From the NCBI RefSeq assembly GCF_000379765.1, contig NZ_KB903498.1, positions 139 to 64,138 on the forward strand: a stretch of 64,000 nt of DNA, read 5' to 3'. The translations under genes were made by a program, and so were the position numbers. Positions 25,780-34,369 of this stretch are shown one piece after another (position 1 is the stretch's first letter; the number at the start of each line of letters is the position of its first letter). Source of the stretch: Flexithrix dorotheae DSM 6795 (lineage in GTDB: Bacteria > Bacteroidota > Bacteroidia > Cytophagales > Flammeovirgaceae). The notes beneath the pieces are model-generated. The model was not told the DNA's origin, did no database searches, and saw only the letters and a program-made list of their open reading frames with translations.

Positions 25780-26106
25780 ATGGAGAAGAGCAAAAATTAC
25801 ATTTACCACCAGAACGAATTTTGTTTTACAGCAAAAGGCCCTTCCAAAGATCATGTCCATATAGTTTTCGGAAATGTAGCACTTTATTTATCAATAGATT
25901 CCTTCGTTTTATTTTCCAGGGAAATATCCGAAACCAATGAGTCTCTGGCAATGAGATGTTGTAAAGCCAATAAGGATTTTGTGGTTAAGACTTCCTTCAA
26001 CAATATGGCTTTTGTATTTTCCAACTCGGAACTGGAGCAACTTAAAGAAGCGGTAGATCAGACATTTTTAATGATAGAGATACAAAACCTTATTTGCAGG
26101 GAGTAA
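25780..26106 (+). CDS. Paralogue of the preceding small protein, without the CxxC pair
   Basis: 108 residues. It aligns weakly with its neighbour: HIVFGNVALYLSIDSFVLFSREI corresponds to the strand block there, and FVFSNSELEQLKEAV to the helical end, which starts FNFSREEF in the partner. The two Cys of the first protein are replaced, though it has a CC pair (RCCKANK). It probably forms an operon with it. Function unknown. Confidence 0.68.
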   Translation: MEKSKNYIYHQNEFCFTAKGPSKDHVHIVFGNVALYLSIDSFVLFSREISETNESLAMRCCKANKDFVVKTSFNNMAFVFSNSELEQLKEAVDQTFLMIEIQNLICRE

Positions 26107-26274
26107 ATTAATCTATTTTTAATTTGATGGTTAATTTTCTCTTAAGGGCAGTTACAATTACATTTTGGGCTACATACAATTCTATCTTTTAATGAGGTTT
26201 GTTAATATTGTATATTATCTTGATTTTTAGATAATCTTCCCTGCTCATGGGAATGACAACAAACTAAATTGAAA

Positions 26275-28416
26275 ATGAAAAAAGAATTGATACTGGTGAA
26301 CCTGGTTCTCATGTTGTTCACCATTAGTGCCTACCCTAAACCTGATCTTGAAATTGTCCGCCAGCGTGTGATTGAAGTAGCTATGGATGCTGGAGTCAAG
26401 GATGAAATAATTAAACAAAGACTTAATGATATTACTTCTGATGGCAGCTGGGATTATATTAATTATGAAGATGTTTCCCGCACCGGATTTGAGAATAGAA
26501 ATCATTTAAGCAATATGGTTTTAATGGCCAGAGCTTATAAAAGTAAAAAATCATCATATTATAAAAGTAAAAAACTAAAAGCAGCGATTGAATCGGCCCT
26601 GAATTTCTGGGTAAAAAAAGATTTTATATGTGACAATTGGTGGCATAATCAGATTGGTACACCTACTAATCTGGTCACCTTACTCTTGATTATGGATGGC
26701 GATTTACCAGGGGATTTGGTGGAAAAAACCCAGCCAATTATTGGAAGAGCACATCTCAATGCTTCCGGGGCAAGACCAAGTGGTGACAGGATTAAAATAG
26801 CTGGAATTTTGGCTAAAAACCTTTTGTATAATAAGGATGGGGACGGGTTTGATGAAGTAATTGAAGTGATTGAAGGCGAAATAAAATTTGCAACTGGCAG
26901 AGGAATGCAATATGATTACAGTTTTCACCACCGGAAGGACAGAGTTAACAATACCCTTTCCTATGGCTTGGGATATGCCTATGCTTTTGCCGAATGGGCC
27001 GCCTATGTAGCCGGAACCAAATATGCTTTTTCCAATGAGAAAATAAACCAGTTGACAGATTATTATCTGGATGGCATCTGCAAACATATGGTTTACGCAA
27101 AATTTCCGGATCCTGCTGCTAAAAACAGAAGCATCACAAGGGAAGGAACACTAAAACCCCAAAATGCAAGCACTGCAATAAAATTACTAAAGGCTTCTAC
27201 TTACAGAAAAAATGAGATAGAAGAGATAATCGCCATTTGTTTGGAAGGGGAAAAAGCGACTACCTCACACGCTACCTTTTTCTGGCAATCCGAACATTTT
27301 ACATTCCAGCGACCTGATTTTTTTACTTCAGTAAGAATGTATTCCACCAGAAATAATAACATGGAAGTACCTTACAATGGGGAGGGTCTGTATAATCATT
27401 ATCGGGGAGATGGTGTAAATCATATTTCCATTACCGGAAGAGAATTATATGACATTTGGCCGGTTTATGACTGGCAGAAAATTCCAGGAGCCACTATTCT
27501 TCAAAAACCATCGCTTATCCCCGAGGAGGGTATTCAAAAAGATGGGTTAACCGATTTTGTAGGGGCCATAACTAATGGAAATTATGGTGCAGCTGCTTTT
27601 GATTTTATAAGTCCGCACGATCTGGTTAAAGCCAGGAAGTCCTGGTTCTTTTTTGATGATATTTATGTTTGCCTTGGGGCCGGGATTTCTTCCAGATCGG
27701 AATATCCGGTGGCCACTACCTTAAATCAATGTTTACTAAATGGAGAAGTTTCTGTTTGGGAAAATGGGGAAAAGAAATTATTGGAGAAAGGAGAACGAGA
27801 ATTGAAAGAGGTAACAAAAATTTATCATGATGGAGTAGGCTATATTTTTCCCGAACCTACCATTGTAAATTTACAAAATGATCAGGTTTCAGGTAGTTGG
27901 TTTAAAATTAACCGACAATCAGACTCTCCAAAAGAGGAAGTAAAACTGGATGCTTTTAAATTATGGCTGGATCATGGAAGTCACCCAAATGAGTCTGCCT
28001 ATGAATATTATGTAGTGCCTGCTACTTCAGCAGAGGGGATGGAAAACCATCCTGAAAATAGGGTGGAAGTTTTAGAAAATTCGAAAAATCTTCAGGCAGT
28101 AACACATAAAGGATTGAATTTATATCAAATTGTGTTTTATAAAAGTGGAGAAATTCAATTGAATGATGACCTGATCTTATCTGCTGAGAGTCCGGGCCTG
28201 GTGATGATCAGGACGGATGGAAATGAGGTAAAGGAAATTTCGGTTTCAGATCCTGGTAGAAAATTGTCAAATCTCTATTTTTCAATTACTTCAAAGCTGA
28301 AATCCGGAGCTGAAAATATACAAATCAGGTGGAATGAAAAAAGTGGAAAAAGTGAAATAAGTGTACTTTTACCCGAAGGTGTAATGGCTGGTAAAAGTAT
28401 GACATTCCTTTTCTAG
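26275..28416 (+). CDS. Polysaccharide lyase family 8 (PL8)
   Basis: 713 residues from ATG 26275 (the frame extends two codons to a TTG). Signal peptide to about ISAYP. The N-terminal (alpha/alpha) toroid carries the family block CDNWWHNQIGTPTNLV (~119-134) and SFHHRKDRVNNTLSYG, whose His218/219 and Tyr230 are the expected catalytic pair; the beta-sheet domains follow (~370-710). PL8 lyases cleave uronic-acid-containing glycans (hyaluronan, chondroitin, xanthan) by beta-elimination; the actual substrate cannot be fixed. It precedes the cytochrome/DUF1552 pair on the same strand, 164 bp away. Confidence 0.85.
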   Translation: MKKELILVNLVLMLFTISAYPKPDLEIVRQRVIEVAMDAGVKDEIIKQRLNDITSDGSWDYINYEDVSRTGFENRNHLSNMVLMARAYKSKKSSYYKSKKLKAAIESALNFWVKKDFICDNWWHNQIGTPTNLVTLLLIMDGDLPGDLVEKTQPIIGRAHLNASGARPSGDRIKIAGILAKNLLYNKDGDGFDEVIEVIEGEIKFATGRGMQYDYSFHHRKDRVNNTLSYGLGYAYAFAEWAAYVAGTKYAFSNEKINQLTDYYLDGICKHMVYAKFPDPAAKNRSITREGTLKPQNASTAIKLLKASTYRKNEIEEIIAICLEGEKATTSHATFFWQSEHFTFQRPDFFTSVRMYSTRNNNMEVPYNGEGLYNHYRGDGVNHISITGRELYDIWPVYDWQKIPGATILQKPSLIPEEGIQKDGLTDFVGAITNGNYGAAAFDFISPHDLVKARKSWFFFDDIYVCLGAGISSRSEYPVATTLNQCLLNGEVSVWENGEKKLLEKGERELKEVTKIYHDGVGYIFPEPTIVNLQNDQVSGSWFKINRQSDSPKEEVKLDAFKLWLDHGSHPNESAYEYYVVPATSAEGMENHPENRVEVLENSKNLQAVTHKGLNLYQIVFYKSGEIQLNDDLILSAESPGLVMIRTDGNEVKEISVSDPGRKLSNLYFSITSKLKSGAENIQIRWNEKSGKSEISVLLPEGVMAGKSMTFLF

Positions 28417-28580
28417 AAAATGTACTTTTGAAATTGAATGGAATGGCCAGCCATCGAATATACCAATTCAGCGAATGAAAGGCGCAAAATATCGGTAAAA
28501 TTCTTGGAAATCTGGCAAAACTCAATTTACTTCAAGAGCTAAAATTACCTATTAAATCACTTAGAACCAGAATACTGCCG

Positions 28581-31500
28581 TTGGATAAAATTGATAAATA
28601 TACTAGTGGAAAGCCGCTCATTATTGGTGCGATAGTTTTTTCGTGTCTCTTAATAGCACTGGCTTTTATACCTTTAAGTGAGGAGGACGTGCATTGGGCA
28701 CTGGCATTTTTAGGCCAGTTTCATCCCCTTTTGGTTCATTTGCCCATCGGAATTTTATTAGGGCTATTTGCCTTAGAAGTTTTTAGTTTTGTCCGCCCTT
28801 CTTTACAGCTCCAGCCTGCATGTGGAGCTTTATTGTGGCTGGCTGTTTTCTCTGCCATTCCTACTGTAATAGCAGGGACACTGCTGGCGGCCTCTGGAGA
28901 ATATGGAAGTAATGTTTTTCAACTTCACAAGTGGTTGGGGCTGGCTACTGCTGTTTTGAGTATTTGGCTAATTGTCATCAGACAAAATGTGTCAAAATCG
29001 GAAAACAAAAAGTTTAACTCCTATCATTTTGCCCTGTTTGTAAATGTCATTATCCTGAGTATAACTGGTCATTATGGAGGCTCACTTACACACGGATCTA
29101 ATTTCTTAACTAAGAATTTACCAGAAGAAGTAAGGGCATTCTTTGGAGATGATCCCTACGCAGTAGATGGATTGGCTGCCATGGAGTCCAGCCTGATTGA
29201 TGAAACGCTGGAAAATATTGAATATGTAAAAGACATCAGTCCAATTACCCAAAAATATTGTATCGAGTGCCATGGGGAAGATGAACAAAAAGGGGGCTTA
29301 AGATTAGATAAAATAGACCCTGATTTGGTGCATGGGCAGGATGCAGAAACCTGGCGCCATATGCTGAATATGGTGAATAGTGGCGAAATGCCACCAGAGG
29401 ATGAGAAACAATTAAATGATGATGAAAGAAGGGTTTTAGTAGACTGGATTACAGCCTCAATTCACTATGCAGTAGAAATCAGGAAATCGGAGCAAAAAGC
29501 AGTTATCAGACGACTTACCAAAAATCAGTATACCAATTCCCTGAATAAGTTATTGAATGTTCCCGTAAAGTTTGGTGAAGTTTTACCTGACGATGCCAAA
29601 TCGGAAATGGGATTTAGCAATAACGGCCAGGTATTGCAGGTTTCGCCACTGCATATTGATTATTACAAACAAATAGCCAGAGAAGCTCTGGACAAAGCCA
29701 TTGCTCCTGCAGAGAAACCACCAGTTACACATTATAAGGTTACTTTTGGAAAGGGCATAGGTAAAGATTTGCCTGCTGGAAGAATAGGAGGCTATCAAAG
29801 TGCACCTATTAATCCTGATGATTTTGTGGTGGAGATATTAGATGAAAACGGTAAGCCTAAAAAAGGACTGAATAGTGAAGAAGAGGCTCAACTTACCGAA
29901 ATAAAGAAAAATATTGGTGTAGGTATGAGGGGTTCCGATGCTGATCGGTATGAAGTGGTGGATGAGGGTATTATTTTATATTCTGCACTTCCACACAAAG
30001 AAGTTACTCCAAAATCATGGCAGGGCCCATCCCCTAATTTGAAATTACTTTTCAGAAATTATTTCCCAATGAAAGGTGATTTTGAATTTAGGGTAAAAGC
30101 ATCCAAAGGCTATCAGTGGTATTCTCAAAAAGAAGGATTTATCAGTTTGAGGGACAAGAAAATTGCTGAAGGAATTGAGGGAGCCATTTATCTTACTCCA
30201 AAAGAGGCCAAGGAAAAAGCTAATCTGGTATTAAAAAATAACCAGCTTATTCCCAAAGAGGTAACAGAAGAAAGCCGGGCTGTTTTTAAATTTAATGCCC
30301 CAAAAGAAGGTTATTATCAAATTGATTTTGGCCATCCTTTTGTACCAGCTGATGCCATGCCTTCCATGCAGTTGAAAGTGGATAATCATAAGCTGCAGGA
30401 AAGACTTCATCTGGATCAGGCAATGGAAAATGAAGCGGAGATCAAAACACCCATTACCCTGGCTTACTTAAAGGAAGGAGAACATACGCTGACAATTGGG
30501 GGCAATTTTTTTGTAGGTTTCAGCAGGGTAGTAGTCACTCCGTTTCCGGAAGATCATCCTATTACCTTAGAGTTGAAATCTGAAGCAGAAAAAAGTAAAG
30601 CCAAATATGACAATGAAATTCCTTCTATCAGAACTTTTGCCGGAGCAAGAACAGATGATGGGATGGACTATAAAACATTTGATACATTCAAATACGTAAA
30701 AGCCAAACTTGGAGAACCAGAGACTTACACTTTTAAGGGAAGATTAGAAAACCTGCCTATTCCAATGATTGATACGGTAGAAACAGAAATCCTGGCCAAC
30801 ATCATGATTGTGGGATTATGGAATGATTATCTGGTGAAAGATAATAAGGATTCCGGACCTCCATTGTTGATTAAAGAAATAGAATTTGAGGCTCCCTTTT
30901 ACCCCACATGGCCTCCGGAAAGTCATACAAAAATCTTTTTCCCTTCAGATGAAAAGGACAATGAAGAGGCATATACCCGTGAAATCCTGACAAGGTTTAT
31001 TGAGGATGCTTACCGTAGGCCTTTGGAGAAAGGAGAACTTGATCCCTATATGAAATTCTGGCGAAATACCAGAAGCGATTTCGATCGTTATGAGGATAGC
31101 ATTAAAGAAGTACTAATTGCAGTTTTGTGCTCGCCTAAGTTTATCTATCTGGCAGAACCGGAAAAAGATGCCTCGGAAGAAGACAAAGAATTTTACCTGG
31201 CCTCCCGGCTATCTTATTTTCTCTGGAATGCTCCTCCAGATGAGGAGTTGCTCGAACTGGCAGAAGATGGCGATCTTCATGATAAAAGTGATCTGAAAGA
31301 ACAGGTAAGGAGGATGTTACAGGATGACAGAGCCTGGGATATGATCCGGAGATTTTCGAATGAATGGCTAAGGGTGGACCGGCATGAAAGCATGAGCACC
31401 AATGTGAATGAATACAGAGATTTCACCAGGTTTGTGAAAGCTGATATGTCGGAAGAGACTTACCACTTTATCCATTATGTGCTGAAGGAAGACTTGAGTA

Positions 31501-32195
31501 TACTGAATCTGATAGAATCCGATTTTGCTATGCTCAATCAGAACCTTGCTGAATTTTACGGAATTGAGGGAGTAAAAGGAAATGAATTCCGGGCAGTACC
31601 GGTAAGTAAGGATTTGCACAGAGGCGGTTTGCTTTCTCAGGGTGCATTCTTAAGTGGGCATTCTGATGGTACTCAGGCCCACGCCATAAAACGGGCGGTT
31701 TGGTTAAGGTCCAAAATATTGGGGGACAGGCCTCCGGATCCACCGCCAAATGTACCGGAACTCGATCCTGAAACCCCGGGATTCGAAAAACTGACTCTAA
31801 AAGAGCAGCTGTTTTTACATAGGGATAAGGCTTCCTGTATGGATTGCCATAAAAAAATTGATCCCTATGGAATTGTGTTTGAAAATTACAATGCAGTGGG
31901 TATATTCCAGACAGTAGCCAAAGATAAACCTATTGATGTAAAAGCTGAATTGCCTGATGGAGCAGCAGTAAATGGAATTGATGAAATAAAATCGTATATT
32001 TTAAACATGAAAAGTGACGAATTTACCCGGTCGTTGGTGAAACATTTGTTTTCCTATGCCCTTGGTAGAGATGTGACTTTCGTGGATGAGCAGGAAATTG
32101 AGGCGATTGTGAAAGCAGTTCGTAAAGATGATTACCGCTTTCAATCCGTTTTTGAACATATTGTAACCAGCCCTTCATTCAGAGGGGAATTTTAA
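28581..32195 (+). CDS. Planctomycete-type cytochrome c protein (DUF1587/1592/1588/1585 group) with N-terminal membrane domain
   Basis: 1204 residues, TTG start; no in-frame ATG exists between the upstream stop (28476) and 28581. N-terminal ~160 residues form about four membrane helices (DUF2231-like). A c-type heme site CIECH (about 228-232) sits in the planctomycete cytochrome domain, and DUF1587, DUF1592, DUF1588 and DUF1585-type domains follow, with a second heme-like CMDCHKKIDPYG near 1085. Such proteins form a fixed pair with DUF1552 proteins, as here (12 bp downstream), and are thought to carry out periplasmic redox chemistry, but no reaction is established. Confidence 0.85.
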   Translation: MDKIDKYTSGKPLIIGAIVFSCLLIALAFIPLSEEDVHWALAFLGQFHPLLVHLPIGILLGLFALEVFSFVRPSLQLQPACGALLWLAVFSAIPTVIAGTLLAASGEYGSNVFQLHKWLGLATAVLSIWLIVIRQNVSKSENKKFNSYHFALFVNVIILSITGHYGGSLTHGSNFLTKNLPEEVRAFFGDDPYAVDGLAAMESSLIDETLENIEYVKDISPITQKYCIECHGEDEQKGGLRLDKIDPDLVHGQDAETWRHMLNMVNSGEMPPEDEKQLNDDERRVLVDWITASIHYAVEIRKSEQKAVIRRLTKNQYTNSLNKLLNVPVKFGEVLPDDAKSEMGFSNNGQVLQVSPLHIDYYKQIAREALDKAIAPAEKPPVTHYKVTFGKGIGKDLPAGRIGGYQSAPINPDDFVVEILDENGKPKKGLNSEEEAQLTEIKKNIGVGMRGSDADRYEVVDEGIILYSALPHKEVTPKSWQGPSPNLKLLFRNYFPMKGDFEFRVKASKGYQWYSQKEGFISLRDKKIAEGIEGAIYLTPKEAKEKANLVLKNNQLIPKEVTEESRAVFKFNAPKEGYYQIDFGHPFVPADAMPSMQLKVDNHKLQERLHLDQAMENEAEIKTPITLAYLKEGEHTLTIGGNFFVGFSRVVVTPFPEDHPITLELKSEAEKSKAKYDNEIPSIRTFAGARTDDGMDYKTFDTFKYVKAKLGEPETYTFKGRLENLPIPMIDTVETEILANIMIVGLWNDYLVKDNKDSGPPLLIKEIEFEAPFYPTWPPESHTKIFFPSDEKDNEEAYTREILTRFIEDAYRRPLEKGELDPYMKFWRNTRSDFDRYEDSIKEVLIAVLCSPKFIYLAEPEKDASEEDKEFYLASRLSYFLWNAPPDEELLELAEDGDLHDKSDLKEQVRRMLQDDRAWDMIRRFSNEWLRVDRHESMSTNVNEYRDFTRFVKADMSEETYHFIHYVLKEDLSILNLIESDFAMLNQNLAEFYGIEGVKGNEFRAVPVSKDLHRGGLLSQGAFLSGHSDGTQAHAIKRAVWLRSKILGDRPPDPPPNVPELDPETPGFEKLTLKEQLFLHRDKASCMDCHKKIDPYGIVFENYNAVGIFQTVAKDKPIDVKAELPDGAAVNGIDEIKSYILNMKSDEFTRSLVKHLFSYALGRDVTFVDEQEIEAIVKAVRKDDYRFQSVFEHIVTSPSFRGEF

Positions 32196-32206
32196 CCAAT
32201 AAAAAA

Positions 32207-33562
32207 ATGGGAAAAAAATCCTGGAAATTAGACAGAAGAACATTTCTAAAAGGTCTTGGGGTAACTTGTATGTTACCTTATCTTGAGGCCATGGGCGATC
32301 CGTTTATGGGAAGTAGCACTTCCAGTGAAGTACCAAAGCGTCTTTGTTTTGTGTACTTTCCTAATGGTTGTGGTTTACCCCCCGAAGAAAATCCGGATCA
32401 CAAGAACTGGAGTTGGTTTCCAATCGGAGAAGGTCGGGATTACAAATTGACCAAAACCTTATCTCCTCTTGCTCCTTTTAGAGATGAAATGTCTATCATT
32501 AAGGGATTGAGCCATCCCAGAAGCCGAAACCTGCTTGGTCACCTGGCGGGGGATACCTGGCTTACCGGAGGAGATTTAAGAGGAAATGAATACAAAAACA
32601 ATATTTCCGTAGATCAGGTAGTGGCGCAACATTATAGTAAATACACCCGGTATCCCTATCTGGCCTTATCTACTGATGGCGGTGTGGGTTACAAATCCAG
32701 GGTTTCCACACTTTCCTTTGATCACACTGGAAAACCACTTCCTTCAGAACACAGACAAAGACAAATTTTTGAAAGATATTTCGCCCAGGGAGGTAGTGGG
32801 GAAACTTCGGCTGCCAGAAAGAAAAGTCTTCAACAAGATAAAAAAATTGTAGATCTGGTGCTGGAAGACAGCAAAAATTTACAGAAAAGGCTGGGAAAAT
32901 CAGATCAGCAGAAAATGGATGAATACCTGACTTCTCTGAATTCGGTAGAAACACAAATCAAAAGGAATGAAGAATGGCTGGACATTCCCATGAAAGATTT
33001 TAATGCAGATCACCTGAATTTGAATGTGAATGCCACAGTTGATCCTCAGGGTTATATCCGATCTACATTTGATTTAATGGTTTTGGCCATGCAGGTGGAC
33101 TTAACAAGAGTAATGACTTATATGATGGCCAGGGAAGATGGAATGGGATTTGGTGAAAATTTCCCAAAAATTGCACTTGGATTGCAGAGAGGTCACCATG
33201 CCATTAGCCATGATAAATCGGCAAATCACTGGCAGGAGTGGGGAAGATACGACCAATGGCTGGCCAAACAATATGCCTACTTCCTGGATCGAATGAAAAA
33301 TACCCATGACGAATATGGTTCATTACTGGAAAATACAATGGTGCTTTATGGAAGTGCATGTAGTACCACGCATGATGCCATCAATTATCCACTGGTTTTG
33401 GCTGGTGGTTCTAAAATGGGTGTGAAGCATGGAAAATATATAAAATATGAAGATCAGATGCCGATGTCCAATCTGTTTGTAAGTATGCTGAACACCATGG
33501 GTATAGAAACTGAAAGTTTCTCAGACAGTACTGGTAAACTGGATACGGATATTTTTGGATAA
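32207..33562 (+). CDS. DUF1552 family protein, Tat-exported
   Basis: 451 residues. The N-terminus KLDRRTFLKGLGVTCMLPYL is a Tat signal. The body matches the DUF1552 layout: KRLCFVYFPNGC, then SPLAPFRDEMSIIKGL and GHLAGDTWLTG, with a late MVLYGSACSTTHDA block. DUF1552 proteins accompany DUF1592-group cytochromes; their fold is related to the alkaline phosphatase/sulfatase-like DUF1501 group, with no proven activity. It is in one operon with the cytochrome gene, ended by the terminator at 33616. Confidence 0.87.
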   Translation: MGKKSWKLDRRTFLKGLGVTCMLPYLEAMGDPFMGSSTSSEVPKRLCFVYFPNGCGLPPEENPDHKNWSWFPIGEGRDYKLTKTLSPLAPFRDEMSIIKGLSHPRSRNLLGHLAGDTWLTGGDLRGNEYKNNISVDQVVAQHYSKYTRYPYLALSTDGGVGYKSRVSTLSFDHTGKPLPSEHRQRQIFERYFAQGGSGETSAARKKSLQQDKKIVDLVLEDSKNLQKRLGKSDQQKMDEYLTSLNSVETQIKRNEEWLDIPMKDFNADHLNLNVNATVDPQGYIRSTFDLMVLAMQVDLTRVMTYMMAREDGMGFGENFPKIALGLQRGHHAISHDKSANHWQEWGRYDQWLAKQYAYFLDRMKNTHDEYGSLLENTMVLYGSACSTTHDAINYPLVLAGGSKMGVKHGKYIKYEDQMPMSNLFVSMLNTMGIETESFSDSTGKLDTDIFG

Positions 33563-33583
33563 AAAATAAGTAGTACAAAGGCT

Positions 33584-33606
33584 CTTCGGAACTTGAAATT
33601 CCGAAG
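33584..33606 (+). other. 8-bp hairpin before the terminator
   Basis: CTTCGGAA (33584-33591) pairs with TTCCGAAG (33599-33606), 10 bp ahead of the terminator stem. The two hairpins may act together or shield the mRNA 3' end. Confidence 0.6.
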
Positions 33607-33615
33607 CATTATCGT

Positions 33616-33666
33616 AGGATTTTTAATTCGATTTTTATTGGATTCGAATTAAAAATCCTTTTTTAT
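33616..33666 (+). terminator. 16-bp perfect-stem intrinsic terminator
   Basis: AGGATTTTTAATTCGA (33616-33631) pairs exactly with its complement at 33644-33659 and is followed by TTTTTTA. It ends the cytochrome/DUF1552 operon. Confidence 0.9.
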
Positions 33667-33706
33667 TGATTCAGCTTTATACAATTTTTGGTGCAAGCTC
33701 AAATAT

Positions 33707-33940
33707 TTGGATATTGCCCACTTTCTTATTTTCATTTGGCCAGTTTGTCTTATTTTTAGCCCTATTTGGAAAAACACAGAGACAAGCCTTTTTTGTGGGA
33801 GGAATTTAGTGTTTGTTGGAATCGGGGTTTTGATTTTAATAGGGTCAGGAAATTACCATTCTGCTATTCCCACATACTTTACTTCCCTTCCTTTTGCATT
33901 TCTTGTTTTTAAAGTGATGGTTAACAATGCTTTTAAGTAA
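33707..33940 (+). CDS. Possible small hydrophobic protein (weak)
   Basis: 77 codons from a TTG; its TAA lies inside repeat copy 3. The product is hydrophobic with two segments (HFLIFIWPVCLIF and LVFVGIGVLILIGSG). The codon mix looks plausible, but there is no ATG and no recognisable homology, so this could be chance. It lies in the 807-bp gap between DUF1552 and SusD. Confidence 0.2.
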   Translation: MDIAHFLIFIWPVCLIFSPIWKNTETSLFCGRNLVFVGIGVLILIGSGNYHSAIPTYFTSLPFAFLVFKVMVNNAFK

Positions 33941-34056
33941 TAATTCAAAATTAACTGTGTATTATTTTGCTATAAAAGGCTGATAGAGAGATTACTTTTT
34001 CTCGGAAATAATAGTTCCCGGTGTGGAGCACCCGGTGTGGAACACTGTTGCTTAAA
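33933..34056 (+). repeat. Intergenic repeat family, copy 3 (plus orientation, two units)
   Basis: About 124 bp: TTAAGTAATAATTC ... GTGTATTATTTTGC ... CTCGGAAATAATAG, then two CCCGGTGTGGA units (at 34017 and 34031) and the end TGTTGCTTAAAT. Orientation is opposite to copies 1 and 2. Confidence 0.88.
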
Positions 34057-34136
34057 TAAGGTTCTTATTAATTACAGGAAGCTCATAACGGTTTATTTGA
34101 ATAGCTGGTAATCAGCACAAGGAAAGCTTACGCCTG

Positions 34137-34193
34137 CTTTATATTCTATAAAATATAGATTATAAATTATATAATATAAAATATATTTTATTG
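34137..34193. other. AT-rich block
   Basis: 57 bp of nearly pure A/T (only about one C and two G), rich in TATA and ATATAA steps. It lies in the 807-bp gap between DUF1552 and SusD. It may be a bend or melting region; no gene is in it. Confidence 0.6.
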
Positions 34194-34226
34194 AAGTTTA
34201 GGCTTTTACTCAATTCCATCATAAAT

Positions 34227-34258
34227 AAAAAAAGACCAGCACATGATACTGGTCCTTT
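34227..34258 (-). terminator. Intrinsic terminator of the SusC/SusD operon
   Basis: On the minus strand GACCAG pairs with CTGGTC around ~9 nt and is followed by a run of seven T. It ends the transcript from the SusD gene about 110 bp after its stop. Confidence 0.85.
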
Positions 34259-34369
34259 TATTCTAATTAATATGAAAATAAAACATCTAACAAGTGGAGA
34301 TTTTTATTCATTTCTCCTTTGTCAAATAATAGGTTCGCATTAATAAATTGTTGGCGCTTTTTATATATG

